Below are positions 35,995-44,847 of a DNA stretch of 64,000 nt, one piece after another. Under the pieces are notes generated by a model that did no database searches, was not told where the DNA came from, and was given only the letters and a program-made list of their open reading frames with translations. The number at the start of each line of letters is the position of its first letter. Within the stretch, counting starts at the first letter, position 1. Source of the stretch: Stieleria varia (GTDB lineage Bacteria; Planctomycetota; Planctomycetia; Pirellulales; Pirellulaceae); assembly GCF_038443385.1 (NCBI RefSeq), contig NZ_CP151726.1:7998001-8062000 (forward strand). Direction: 5' to 3'. The translations under genes were made by a program, and so were the position numbers.

Positions 35995-36417
35995 TCAGGA
36001 GAAAATCTGTTGCAAGATCGCTGCGAAGACCTGCTCGTTGGCGTCGTAGTCGCGACTCTCGGCCTGCATCTGAATGATCAACCGCTCGTCGCCACGTGAT
36101 GTCAAAACGATCCGGGAGATCACGATCAGGTCAAGGTAGTAAAACCGCAACTCCAAGCCTCGGTCTTCAGGCCCCAGTTGATCGATCTGGATGTCCTCCC
36201 GCTCGACTTCGTCGTACTCCGCTGCAATTGCCGAGACGACGCGTTCGATCAACTCGTCGTCCGGCAACAGTGAATCATCCTTCTCGATCGAAAAGAACCC
36301 GCCGCTGGGCAACTCCAAGGTGACTCCGCTGCCCGACTCCTCGTCCGGTCGTTCAGCCACCACCCAATTGTCGGGGTACAGAAACTGAACGCCAAAGGAA
36401 TCAAACTGGGCGGGCAT
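35995..36417 (-). CDS. Conserved small protein, possible PsbP/DcrB-like fold
   Basis: 140 residues, no signal peptide and no membrane segment. FDSFGVQFLYPDNWVVAERPDEESGSGVTLELPSGGFFSI, followed by LTSRGDERLIIQMQAE and a closing helix (DANEQVFAAILQQIF), has the strand order of DcrB/PsbP/Mog1-like proteins. This is a fold-level guess only; no function can be given. It is strongly acidic. The gene is divergent from the TPR lipoprotein gene across about 260 bp. Confidence 0.6.
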   Translation of the reverse strand: MPAQFDSFGVQFLYPDNWVVAERPDEESGSGVTLELPSGGFFSIEKDDSLLPDDELIERVVSAIAAEYDEVEREDIQIDQLGPEDRGLELRFYYLDLIVISRIVLTSRGDERLIIQMQAESRDYDANEQVFAAILQQIFS

Positions 36418-36675
36418 GCCGAATGCTTTACGCTTTCTTGGGGCGGGAAATGAGGGATCGAGTTGCCGAGACTCGCGATATCATGCCAGAGTGGCCCCGA
36501 AGGGACAACGCAAGCAAATGCCGATTTTTTCATGCGCAGCCAAGTTCACGGATTTGCTTTCAACCTGCGAACCTTTTTTCCATTGCCTGCGGCCCGTCAG
36601 AATTGGTAAACCCTGCAGGGATTGATGACCTTTTCTCAACCACTGCACGCTACCGTCAAGCAATACCGTCAAGCA

Positions 36676-37620
36676 ATGAATCGCCCTTCCGCCCCCCTGC
36701 GATCCATTGCCTGCCTGCTTTTCATCGTCCTCACTCCAACCGCTTTGACCGGTTGCCGGGCGATCCGCAAGATCGGCGACAACGGTGAATCGATCGCCGC
36801 CCGACGCTTGTCCCGCGAAGGCATCAAAGCGATGCATGACGGACGATGGGATGTCGCGGAAAACTTATTCGGCGATGCGTTGGAGATCTCCAAGGCAGAT
36901 GACCGCGCCCACCGTGGACTCGCCGAAGCACTCTGGAATCGCGGTGAGCATGACGCCGCGATCGTGCACATGGAAAACGCCGTGCGGCTTAGTGCGGGTG
37001 ACCCTAAACTCGTCGCTCGACTCGGACGAATGTACCTGGAGAACGGACGCTTGGAGGACGCCAACGCTCAATGTCAGATCGCGCTGTCTGCCGAAAGGAA
37101 TTCTGCCGACATTTGGGCTCTCCACGGTGACTGCTTGAACGAACACGGCGAAGTCGATGAAGCGTTGTCGGCCTACCATCGTGCACTCGCCTTGCAACCC
37201 AATCACCTGGACGTTCAGATCCAAACTGCTGAGATCTATCGCATCAAGAAACGATTCGACCGACTGCTCGCGACCCTGGATCGCATCGAACTCAATGGCG
37301 ATGGAGCCGACGTCCCCGCCCGAGTCGACTTGCTGAGAGGAATCGCGATGCGTCAACTGGGCCGCACACAGGAGGCGCATGAGAACTTTGCATTGGCGGC
37401 GAAGAAAAATCCTGACGACGCCGAACCGTGGCTGCACATGGCATCGATCGAAACGGAAGCCAAGAATTTCAACAACGCTCGCCAATACGTCGCCATGGCG
37501 ATGGAACGAGACCCCCAATTGGTTCAACAGTCAGGTTGGAGCCGCCTGGTCGATTCACCAGGAACGATGAGTCAAGACATACCCCATGTTGCCGATGCTC
37601 GCGACGCAGTGCTGCAATGA
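36676..37620 (+). CDS. TPR-repeat lipoprotein
   Basis: 314 residues from the ATG at 36676. The N-terminal lipoprotein signal ends in a lipobox, LTGC (hydrophobic SIACLLFIVLTPTALTGC). At least five tetratricopeptide repeats follow, for example WDVAENLFGDALEISKADDRAHRGLAEALWNRGEHDAAIVHMENAV and EVDEALSAYHRALALQPNHLDVQ. TPR lipoproteins act as assembly or docking factors at the inner or outer membrane; the partner is unknown. The frame is open to 36622, but the later start gives a proper lipoprotein signal. Confidence 0.85.
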   Translation: MNRPSAPLRSIACLLFIVLTPTALTGCRAIRKIGDNGESIAARRLSREGIKAMHDGRWDVAENLFGDALEISKADDRAHRGLAEALWNRGEHDAAIVHMENAVRLSAGDPKLVARLGRMYLENGRLEDANAQCQIALSAERNSADIWALHGDCLNEHGEVDEALSAYHRALALQPNHLDVQIQTAEIYRIKKRFDRLLATLDRIELNGDGADVPARVDLLRGIAMRQLGRTQEAHENFALAAKKNPDDAEPWLHMASIETEAKNFNNARQYVAMAMERDPQLVQQSGWSRLVDSPGTMSQDIPHVADARDAVLQ

Positions 37621-37929
37621 AGACGAATCCGTGATTCTCGACGAGTATCGATCGAACCGATTGCACGCATTATTCACTCGATTCACTCGTTCCAATGCTG
37701 ACGTCTCACCCTCAATGGGCAGCGATTCATGTTTTTTTCAATCTGTCGACGCATCCCCGTGGTGGTCCGTAGCGTAGGCTTTGGACGTTGCGTTGTGCCG
37801 CAGGCCCCGTGAAAATGAGGCCTCGCTATAACAAGGCCTCTTGAATCTCTAGGACCCTGTGCACATCGCTCGACCTGACACTCACGCACCAATGGATTGG
37901 CTGCTCTTATCAACCGACAGAGAGTTCCC
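37621..37929. other. Intergenic region with one hairpin
   Basis: 309 bp without a supported gene. GAGGCCT (37817-37823) and AGGCCTC (37834-37840) form a 7-bp stem with a 10-base loop, followed by TTGAATCTC. It is a possible terminator for the TPR gene but lacks a proper T-run, so this is weak. Confidence 0.35.
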
Positions 37930-38259
37930 ATGCCAGCACCGAGCGTTCACAACGACACGACGATGATCAACTCCCCAAACTCCTTTGGCCTGGGCATCGC
38001 CAACTCATCTTCATGTGGCGAATCCCATTCAACCGGCGATGAGAGCGGCACATTCTTTGATCGTCGTCGCGGCAACGAATCAGGTGGCAAAGCGGAGCGT
38101 CGACAGTTTGGCAGTTCGCATGACGGACTCACCGAAAACGGTCGAGAACTCGCACTGGCCATCGACCAGTACAAGCTGGCCCATCACCGCAGATACATCA
38201 CTTGTGATGAAATGCTGGCTGTACTCTCGACTCTCGGCTACCGAAAGTGCGACGAGTAG
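37930..38259 (+). CDS. Small conserved planctomycete protein of unknown function
   Basis: 109 residues from the ATG at 37930. The first half is Ser/Gly/Asn-rich and low-complexity. The second half (ERRQFGSSHDGLTENGRELALAIDQYKLAHHRRYITCDEMLAVLSTLGYRK) looks like a compact helical domain of a kind I associate with small planctomycete hypothetical proteins (recollection, unverified). Its basic helix plus 'YIT-x-DEML-x-VL-x-x-LGY' could suit DNA or RNA binding, but no fold is assigned. The start is chosen because earlier codons are unsupported. The gene converges with the CNNM-like gene only 18 bp away. Confidence 0.6.
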   Translation: MPAPSVHNDTTMINSPNSFGLGIANSSSCGESHSTGDESGTFFDRRRGNESGGKAERRQFGSSHDGLTENGRELALAIDQYKLAHHRRYITCDEMLAVLSTLGYRKCDE

Positions 38260-38277
38260 GCGTCCAAGCCCAGTCCC

Positions 38278-39225
38278 CTACAGTGTCTTCAGCATCGGCT
38301 GCAACAACTGACGCCGGGTCACGCAATAACGCATCTCACCTTTGTCGTCCGACAGCACGGCCACTTCGCTGCCCGCGTCGTACATCCGCAGCAACAATGA
38401 CAAATGTCGGTCGTTGATTCGTCCCCGAATCACCGGCCGAACCTCTGGCGTCTCTTGTCCGCCAAACAGATTGCTGTATCTGAGATAGCCGATCACTCGT
38501 CCGCCCCTGCGAACCAAGATGATCGGATGATTCTGCCGCCGAGCTTTCTGTACCGCGATTTGTGGATCAATCGGAGAGTCAACGGCAGCCAAACGATCCG
38601 GCGGCACGGCAAAAGAGACAGCGGGTTGATTACCCACCACAAACAATTGCTGCACCAGCGACCGTTGCCCGGCCCCCAAAATACCCGCTTCCTGACCGGC
38701 CCGCATCACTTGGTCCAACTCACCTCTCGCCATCGCCAACTGCAACCGAAACGGTGTTTGCCCGGTCAACCAACTGAGCACCGTCCCCAGCAGTCCCAAG
38801 ACCAGCGAAACGGGCAAGAAGACCACCGTTGCAATCAATAGCAACGGTCGCACCATCGTCAGCATACGATACGGCGCTTGATAGAAAAGATACTTTGGCA
38901 ACAACTCACCAAATACGAACACGACAGGTGTCATCAACATGGGACCGAGTAATTCTGCCGTGGAGGAATGCCCGAAACACTGCGCCACGCCCCAAACCAA
39001 TGCAAAACTGGTGACGAAATTCGCCACGTTATTCCCAACGAGCGTCGTCGCGACGAAAATCGCTGGTCGATTGAGCAACCAAATCAACGCTTTGGCCGAT
39101 GCTGATCCATCCAGTCCGTCCAACACCAATCGTGTTCGCGAAACCCGATACAAACCGGTTTCCGATCCGCTAAAGAATGCGCTCAAGCCCAAACCACAGA
39201 GAAACAAGACGATGGCAATGATCAT
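38278..39225 (-). CDS. CNNM/DUF21-domain membrane protein with CBS-like region, short form
   Basis: 315 residues. The N-terminal DUF21 (CNNM) membrane domain has FLCGLGLSAFFSGSETGLYRVSRTRL, NRPAIFVATTLVGNNVANFVTSF and PVVFVFGELLPKYLFYQ, the GEL-x-P-K motif of the family. The second half has CBS-like sequence (AVQKARRQNHPIILVRRGGRVIGYLRYSNLF). It is shorter than the neighbouring homologue and lacks a CorC_HlyC tail. DUF21/CorC proteins are linked to Mg and Co transport. It overlaps the gene at 39222 by 4 bp (ATGA), so both are translated together, perhaps as a heterodimer (inference). Confidence 0.83.
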   Translation of the reverse strand: MIIAIVLFLCGLGLSAFFSGSETGLYRVSRTRLVLDGLDGSASAKALIWLLNRPAIFVATTLVGNNVANFVTSFALVWGVAQCFGHSSTAELLGPMLMTPVVFVFGELLPKYLFYQAPYRMLTMVRPLLLIATVVFLPVSLVLGLLGTVLSWLTGQTPFRLQLAMARGELDQVMRAGQEAGILGAGQRSLVQQLFVVGNQPAVSFAVPPDRLAAVDSPIDPQIAVQKARRQNHPIILVRRGGRVIGYLRYSNLFGGQETPEVRPVIRGRINDRHLSLLLRMYDAGSEVAVLSDDKGEMRYCVTRRQLLQPMLKTL

Positions 39226-40574
39226 CTTTCACCTCCCATCGTGTCTGTGTCCGTTCGTTTCTTCAATTCGATCGTCAGCTCACCGTCGGTTTCCTGCATG
39301 ACAACCATCTCGTATGGCTCCAAAATGGCTGTGTCCCCCACTCGTGGCAACCGCTCGTTGGATCGCTGGATGTAGCCCGCGACCGTTGCGATGGATTCGT
39401 CTGAGACCTCCACGCCGAGACGTTTTGCGACCGCGCGAAAACTGGTCGAACCCATGGTTTGATGATGGCCTTCGCCGATCGTATCAATGTACGACTCGCC
39501 CAGCATCTGTTCTGGACCACCACCGCTTTGAGCCAAGATGTGCCGAAAGATACGTTCAATGCTCAGCGCCCCGATCGCTTCTCCGTACTCGTCAACCACA
39601 ACGGCGACACTCAATTGCTCTTCGGTGAGCTGTTCCAACACCATCGATACGCGCGCGCTCCAAGGCACATAAATCACAGGTTCAATCGCTGAATTCAAAT
39701 CGTCGAGCTGACTGGGGCGAAGCAGACGTACGCCGATTGAACCGATGATCTGGTTTTCTTCTTCGCCAGTGACCATCAAATAGCCACCGGCAGGCTCGAC
39801 CCCCTGCAGCACGGCATTGCTGACGGGTGAGGAACAAAGAATCAACTTGCCCCGCGGACGCATCAATTCACTGGCTCTCGTCTCCGCCATCTCCACCAAC
39901 GCACGCAGTGCGGACCGCTCACGTTGCAAGAGTGCAGCGTCATCGGTGCTCAGTTCGATTGCACGTTCGATATCGGTTAGCTCGATATCCGGCTCGGGCT
40001 GAAAATTGGGCCAAATGAGCCGTCCTGCCAACACATTGGAGACTTTGACCAGCGGCAGAAACGGCGACACGACGCGAACGGCCACGTTCAACGGAATGGC
40101 GACCAAAACACTCAGCCGCAGCGGTGACAAAACGGCGATGCTCTTGGGCAACATCTCGCTAAAAAAGATGACCGTCAACAAACTCAGCGACGTGAACACG
40201 ATCGCCGAGGACGCATTGCCCGCGATACTCTCTCCATCATCTTGGGTGCCGCTTGTCCCGGACTCTAAATCACCGGCAAGAATCGAGGCGATTGCAAAGA
40301 ACGTCATGTTGATGAGCAGATTCCAGAACAGGATTGCCGAAAGCAAACGTTCAGGATCGTCCAACAACCGGTCCGCGATTCGCCCGCCAACCCCCGCCCT
40401 GGCCAGCTTACGACGACTGCGGGCATGAAGCGAAAACAGGGCCGCTTCGCTGGCACTGAACAACGCGCTGGCAACAACCAATACGAACATCGTCAGCAGC
40501 CAAGGCCAAGTCTCGGCCAACCAAACGGCGGGAACAAATGCGGCAATGCCCCCAGCAAACCCCGGTGTCATCAA
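39222..40574 (-). CDS. CNNM/CorC-type divalent-cation efflux-like protein (DUF21 + CBS + CorC_HlyC)
   Basis: 450 residues. DUF21 domain: VLVVASALFSASEAALFSLHARSRRKLA, LLSAILFWNLLINMTFFAIAS and IFFSEMLPKSIAVLSPLRLS. CBS pair: around MRPRGKLILCSSPVSNAVLQGVEPAGGYLMV and VIYVPWSARVSMVLEQLTEEQLSVAVVVDEYGEAIGALSIERIF. C-terminal CorC_HlyC domain: TMGSTSFRAVAKRLGVEVSDESIATVAGYIQRSNERLPRVGDTAILEPYEMVVMQETD. This is the full architecture of the Mg/Co-related CorC/CNNM family. It overlaps both neighbours by 4 bp, so it sits in the middle of a coupled three-gene operon starting with the ABC-2 permease. Confidence 0.88.
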   Translation of the reverse strand: MMTPGFAGGIAAFVPAVWLAETWPWLLTMFVLVVASALFSASEAALFSLHARSRRKLARAGVGGRIADRLLDDPERLLSAILFWNLLINMTFFAIASILAGDLESGTSGTQDDGESIAGNASSAIVFTSLSLLTVIFFSEMLPKSIAVLSPLRLSVLVAIPLNVAVRVVSPFLPLVKVSNVLAGRLIWPNFQPEPDIELTDIERAIELSTDDAALLQRERSALRALVEMAETRASELMRPRGKLILCSSPVSNAVLQGVEPAGGYLMVTGEEENQIIGSIGVRLLRPSQLDDLNSAIEPVIYVPWSARVSMVLEQLTEEQLSVAVVVDEYGEAIGALSIERIFRHILAQSGGGPEQMLGESYIDTIGEGHHQTMGSTSFRAVAKRLGVEVSDESIATVAGYIQRSNERLPRVGDTAILEPYEMVVMQETDGELTIELKKRTDTDTMGGER

Positions 40575-42340
40575 GCCGCATCTCCGGGGGCACCACGATC
40601 TCGCTCCAACGAAACGTCAAATTCGCTCAACGCCGGAATCATCAGCGCCGCAGTGGTGAACCCATAACCCACGACAAGCGGAAACACGACGAACAGGTGA
40701 TCCGTTTGCAGCAAGAACTGAGTGATGGCATAAAACGTGATGACAGGCAAAAAGAACGACGAGAGAAAAATCGCCGACGAGGGGTTCCGCCAACCCAGCG
40801 ACGCAAACAAAGCCGCCCCGCCGCCCAAAATCATCACCAGGAACGGTGCCAACTGCAACTGAAACGCACCGCGAAAACTGACCATGATCGTCATGCAAAT
40901 CGCGATACCGATACACAAAAAGAAGACCGTTCCCAAACTCGCGAGTGTCGCTGTCCGCCCCGCCACATAATTCAGCCCGGAGTGAACCCCCAGCATCGCC
41001 ACAAAGAAGAACAGGACCAACGCCCCCACAATCGCGTACACGGTGTTCTCCAAAGTCATCACGCCGGTTGCCGCCAAATAGACCAGCAACAACAGAGGCA
41101 ACAATATCATCTCCTTGCCCACATACAACACTCCCAACAATTTGCCAAAGACAAACTCACTGGGATTCAAATCCGTGACCAACAACAAATCGATTGCCAA
41201 TCCGTCTCGCTCGCCCGTGATCGAGTTGACGGCCAAAGCGTTGACGAGAACCAAACTGACGACACCGATCGCCGCGACAGGCAAAGTTGCCGCGGGTAAC
41301 GAACGAGCAATGCGTCCGGCAGGCTCAAACGCCACCCCGCTTTGAACCTGCATCGCCACGACGCCGGCAACCAACAAAAACAATCCCGCAAACGCCACGC
41401 GAATGATCACGACCTTGCGGCCATAAGCCCAAGTTCGAATCTCTCGCCATAAAATTGGGTTGTCCCAAACCGGTCGCGGCGCACGAACTTTCCAACTCCG
41501 TGGCCCAGACTCCGCTTCCATCTCTTCGCTCGTCTCGATCTCCGGTGCCTTCAGTCGAACCTCTCGCGACGGATTCCAAACCCGCACACGATTGACACCA
41601 AAGGCCAAGACAGCGATCGACAGGGTGAACGCCAATACGGTGAAGTAAATCACGCCGGTGGACGTGGCCTGTGACAAACTTGCTAAAGGAGATGCCGCTG
41701 CCATCAATGCCCTGACGGGACTAAATGCGAGCTGAAATGATTCGGGCAAAGCAAATAACACCGAAACGATTTCCCCCGTCCCCACCAAGATCAATAGCAA
41801 CAACACGGTCAACGCGATCGCCTGAAAGGTTTTCTCACGCCACATTCCCACGACCGTTCCGACCGACCCCGCCAAAATCACCGTTGCCGCCGTCACGACA
41901 AAAACACCCAACACCTGCTGAGGCGATACGCCGCCCAACAAGGGAAAAATCAAGAACAAGGGCAGGGCACAGACAAGCATCGAAAGCGGCCCCAACAACG
42001 TGGCGGTCAGCTTTCCCACCACCACTTCGAAGCCACTGAGACGTGTCATCAACAGCAGGATCAATGTTCGCCGATCCTTTTCCTGAGCAACACTGCTGGC
42101 CGCGCCCACGGCAGCCAAACTGCTCAAAATCAGCAACTGCAGGGGCGAAAGCATCGCAAACATCCACCCGCCAAAACGCGACGAATCAGAAACCGTCGCC
42201 AGCGAACGAGACCCATCAAGCACCAAGTAGCCAGTGCAAATCAGGCCAAAAAGTGTCAGCAGATACAATCCGCGGGCCAAATACGTCTGTGGTCGCTTGG
42301 GAACGACACTGGCTTCGCGATTGAAGACGGGTCCGAACAT
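40571..42340 (-). CDS. ABC-2 type transporter permease, two-module
   Basis: 589 residues from the ATG at 42340. Two sets of about six membrane helices are visible (about 20-275 and 370-575). The first module starts with LARGLYLLTLFGLICTGYLVLDG and contains SSVAQEKDRRTLILLLMTRLSGFEVVVGKL; the second contains NSITGERDGLAIDLLLVTDLNPSEFVFGKLLGVLYV. The 'ExxxGTLxLLLxTxxxxxEIVxGK'-type coupling motif occurs in both halves, so this is a fused tandem permease. No ATPase gene is adjacent; it may be encoded elsewhere. It is the first gene of a three-gene operon with the two CNNM-like genes. The frame is open to 42538, but that part overlaps a 13-bp tandem repeat. Confidence 0.82.
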   Translation of the reverse strand: MFGPVFNREASVVPKRPQTYLARGLYLLTLFGLICTGYLVLDGSRSLATVSDSSRFGGWMFAMLSPLQLLILSSLAAVGAASSVAQEKDRRTLILLLMTRLSGFEVVVGKLTATLLGPLSMLVCALPLFLIFPLLGGVSPQQVLGVFVVTAATVILAGSVGTVVGMWREKTFQAIALTVLLLLILVGTGEIVSVLFALPESFQLAFSPVRALMAAASPLASLSQATSTGVIYFTVLAFTLSIAVLAFGVNRVRVWNPSREVRLKAPEIETSEEMEAESGPRSWKVRAPRPVWDNPILWREIRTWAYGRKVVIIRVAFAGLFLLVAGVVAMQVQSGVAFEPAGRIARSLPAATLPVAAIGVVSLVLVNALAVNSITGERDGLAIDLLLVTDLNPSEFVFGKLLGVLYVGKEMILLPLLLLVYLAATGVMTLENTVYAIVGALVLFFFVAMLGVHSGLNYVAGRTATLASLGTVFFLCIGIAICMTIMVSFRGAFQLQLAPFLVMILGGGAALFASLGWRNPSSAIFLSSFFLPVITFYAITQFLLQTDHLFVVFPLVVGYGFTTAALMIPALSEFDVSLERDRGAPGDAA

Positions 42341-42439
42341 ACGGGTTCTGCAAAAAATGACTGGATTGAAAGTACGGGTCGGAATCAAGTCCCCATGATA
42401 GCAGGACGCGGCTCGACACCGAGACCGGCCCCCCCCACT

Positions 42440-42490
42440 CCCGACCGAATCGCCCGACCGAATCGCCCGACCGAATCGCCCGACCGAATC
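42440..42490. repeat. 13-bp tandem repeat, four copies
   Basis: CCCGACCGAATCG repeated at 42440, 42453, 42466 and 42479 (the last ends in AATC). It lies in the 362-bp gap between the divergent ABC-2 permease and Flp pilin genes. Nothing else is recognised in that gap. Confidence 0.85.
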
Positions 42491-42702
42491 AACTTGACCG
42501 CACATCGGCACACACTTGGGGTGATTCCATCGACACAATCGTCAGATCGCGTCCCCCCTGCACTTGGGATAGGTACGCACCAACCTCCAAAAAAGCCCAT
42601 TCGCTCGCGTCAGGCCTCAGATGACGTAGGCTTTGGTGGAACATTCCTTCGGGGGCGTTCCCCAAAAACTACATCGTGGTCCTCCATGCTGAATATAAAA
42701 CC

Positions 42703-42882
42703 GTGAATCAATCCACCCGCGAATTCCTACGAGAGGAAGAAGGCGCTACGGCGGTCGAATATGCCGTCATGCTTGCTCTGATCGTTGCTGTCTGTATCGG
42801 TGCCGTTTCGACACTGACCAATAACACAAAGCAGAGCTTTGACGAATCCGCCAATGCCATATCAGGCGCATTCGGCAACTAG
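42703..42882 (+). CDS. Flp-type (type IVb) pilin
   Basis: 59 residues from the GTG at 42703. It has the class-defining EEEGATAVEYAVMLALIVAVCIGAVSTL, with processing expected after the Gly of EEG (conserved Glu at +5 relative to the cleavage, here VEY). The short leader (MNQSTREFLREEEG) is normal for Flp pilins. Flp pilins build the tight-adherence (Tad) pilus. No tad, rcp or prepilin-peptidase gene is near, so it is an orphan copy. A GTG at 42676 is an alternative start with nine more residues. Confidence 0.85.
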   Translation: MNQSTREFLREEEGATAVEYAVMLALIVAVCIGAVSTLTNNTKQSFDESANAISGAFGN

Positions 42883-43009
42883 CCCCGCGACTTTTCTTCT
42901 CTCATTCATCATCATTTGCTAATCTCCTCAGCCCACGGCCTGCTTCGGCAGCGTCGAGGATCACTGTCCGTCCGAACGGATGCTCCGTCAAGCTCGATAG
43001 GATTTGCAG

Positions 43010-43906
43010 ATGTTGGTTTCTCTCACCGGTGGAACTGGTTTCCTCGGGCGTTACCTGATCGAACGATTCATCACCGCGGGCTATGAAGTCCGCGCATGGT
43101 GTCGCTGTTTACCCGACGAAGACCACTTGGATCCGCGGGTCCACTGGATCCAGGGAACTCTCAAAGACGATGAGTCCGCAGAACGACTGCTGGCCAAGTC
43201 CGACGCCGTGGTCCACTCCGCCGTCCACCGCTCCACGGACAGTTTCATCGCCGACGTGGACGATCCACAGCACTACTTTGACCTCAACGTGGGGGGATCG
43301 CTCAAGCTGCTGGAAACCGCCGCCCGTCAGCGGGTCGGACGTTTTGTGTTCATTTCATCGGGAGCCGTTCACGATCAAATTCTCTCCGACAGACCGCTCG
43401 ATGAAACGCATCCGCTGTGGCCGAAATCCTTCTACGGAGCATGCAAAGCTGCCACCGAAGCGTTAATTCATCACTACGGCATGAGCGGTAAACTGCAAAC
43501 CTGCTCGCTGCGTCCCACCGCCATCTACGCAGTCGCCCAACCGACCGAGCAGTCCAAGTGGTACGAACTGATCACCCAAGTCGTCAGCGAAAGGGATGTT
43601 GACGTCAGCGGCGGCAGCAAAGAAGTGCACGCGTCGGATGTTGCCAAGGCAGCCCATCTGCTGCTGACGACCGACCGGCCCATCGCAGGCGAATCATTCA
43701 ACTGCTGCGACCGCATGATCAGTCATCACGAAGTCGCCTCCATCGCTAAGCGTCTCACCGGCAGCCACTCCCAAATTCACGGTGACCGCAAAGAAGCCAA
43801 GCATCAAATCGACACGAGCAAGATCCGATCACTGGGAATGGAGTTCGGCGGCACGCCACTGCTGGAACAAACCATCCAAACGTTAGTCGATTCGCTGCGC
43901 GCCTGA
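43010..43906 (+). CDS. NAD(P)-dependent epimerase/dehydratase (extended SDR)
   Basis: 298 residues from the ATG at 43010, with AGGA about 8 bp upstream. The Rossmann motif is GGTGFLGRYL, the acidic/charged second strand is VRAWCR, and the active site has FISSGAV (Ser) and FYGACKAATE (Tyr-x3-Lys). The C-terminal part (LRPTAIYAV; DVSGGSKEVHASDVAKAAHLLL) fits nucleotide-sugar epimerases or related reductases. The substrate is unknown. It stands alone between the Flp pilin and the DUF4465 gene, with which it converges 12 bp apart. Confidence 0.85.
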   Translation: MLVSLTGGTGFLGRYLIERFITAGYEVRAWCRCLPDEDHLDPRVHWIQGTLKDDESAERLLAKSDAVVHSAVHRSTDSFIADVDDPQHYFDLNVGGSLKLLETAARQRVGRFVFISSGAVHDQILSDRPLDETHPLWPKSFYGACKAATEALIHHYGMSGKLQTCSLRPTAIYAVAQPTEQSKWYELITQVVSERDVDVSGGSKEVHASDVAKAAHLLLTTDRPIAGESFNCCDRMISHHEVASIAKRLTGSHSQIHGDRKEAKHQIDTSKIRSLGMEFGGTPLLEQTIQTLVDSLRA

Positions 43907-43917
43907 TACAGCAAAGG

Positions 43918-44787
43918 TCACACTCGACGGCGACGACGTCGACAAATCGCCCCACCGACGACCGCGGCCGGCAAAACCACAGAACTCGGTTCGGGAACTG
44001 CCGAAACAAAACTGATGTTGTCCACCGCAGCATAAGAAGGCACATCGCTGAAAATGCCAAACGGCCCAAAGTCACTGATCTGACTGGATGTCGCCGAGAA
44101 CATCAGTGATTGAGTAAGACCGAATCCGGACAAGTCGATGGTTTCCCACGAATTGAGAAAGAAGTCGTCGCCGACACCTGGACCACCGTAGTTTGCCAAG
44201 TCGTATTCGATCACCCCGGTCGAATTTCCCGTACCGGCCGCTCCGTCAAAACCGGAGATCCGTATCCGGAAAAAATCTCCATCTGAAAACTGTTGATTGG
44301 CGTCGAAGTCGGGCGATCCAAAAGCATCCAAACCGTTGAGTGCATATTGCGCAACATAAGTCGTGTTTGCCAGATCAAGTGAATTCAAGAGCGTGGGTTG
44401 CGCAAACGAAATCGTCGCCCCATTGGTTGGCTCACCGTTGAGCAAGGTAGAGGAACCCGTATTGACCACCCCGTACGCAGAGCCAACTTGCACGCCTCCG
44501 GCACCGTTGGAGCCACCTCCTGGGAAAGCGGCAAACTGGTTGGTAAATCCAGGCAGAGTGGTGTTGATCACGTTGGAGTACGACCAGCCTGGCCCAAACT
44601 CGTTCGTGGTAAACGTCACACTCTGCAACTCAAACCCAGCCGAATTGGCGCCGGCACCGTAGCCGTTGAACACCGAATCCGCCCCCGGCAGCAAACCCTC
44701 GAACGTGACTGTTTCTGCGGGCACCGACCGAACGAAAACGCAAATCGCAACTAGCGATGCGACGATGAAACTTTGATTCATAATCAT
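43918..44787 (-). CDS. Secreted DUF4465 protein with PEP-CTERM tail
   Basis: 289 residues from the ATG at 44787 (an ATG 6 bp later is also possible). Signal peptide: SFIVASLVAICVFVRSVPA. The body shows the DUF4465 pattern: TVTFEGLLPGADSVFNGYG...FTTNEFGPGWSYSNVINTT, then FAAFPGGG, SFAQPTLLNSLDLANTTYVAQYALNG, DFFRIRISGFDG and SWETIDLSGFG. The tail is a PEP-CTERM signal, VPEPSSV-hydrophobic-RRRRRR. It is directly downstream of the DUF1559 gene, and the pair lies behind a leader resembling a cobalamin riboswitch. DUF4465 proteins occur in B12-uptake loci of Bacteroidetes (recollection, to be verified), so a cobalamin-binding surface role is a testable idea. Confidence 0.82.
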   Translation of the reverse strand: MIMNQSFIVASLVAICVFVRSVPAETVTFEGLLPGADSVFNGYGAGANSAGFELQSVTFTTNEFGPGWSYSNVINTTLPGFTNQFAAFPGGGSNGAGGVQVGSAYGVVNTGSSTLLNGEPTNGATISFAQPTLLNSLDLANTTYVAQYALNGLDAFGSPDFDANQQFSDGDFFRIRISGFDGAAGTGNSTGVIEYDLANYGGPGVGDDFFLNSWETIDLSGFGLTQSLMFSATSSQISDFGPFGIFSDVPSYAAVDNISFVSAVPEPSSVVLPAAVVGGAICRRRRRRV

Positions 44788-44847
44788 GCTGTATCTCTCG
44801 TGTCTCTTCATTTCAAAAACTAGCCATTCCAAGAATTGGCGCTGCAC

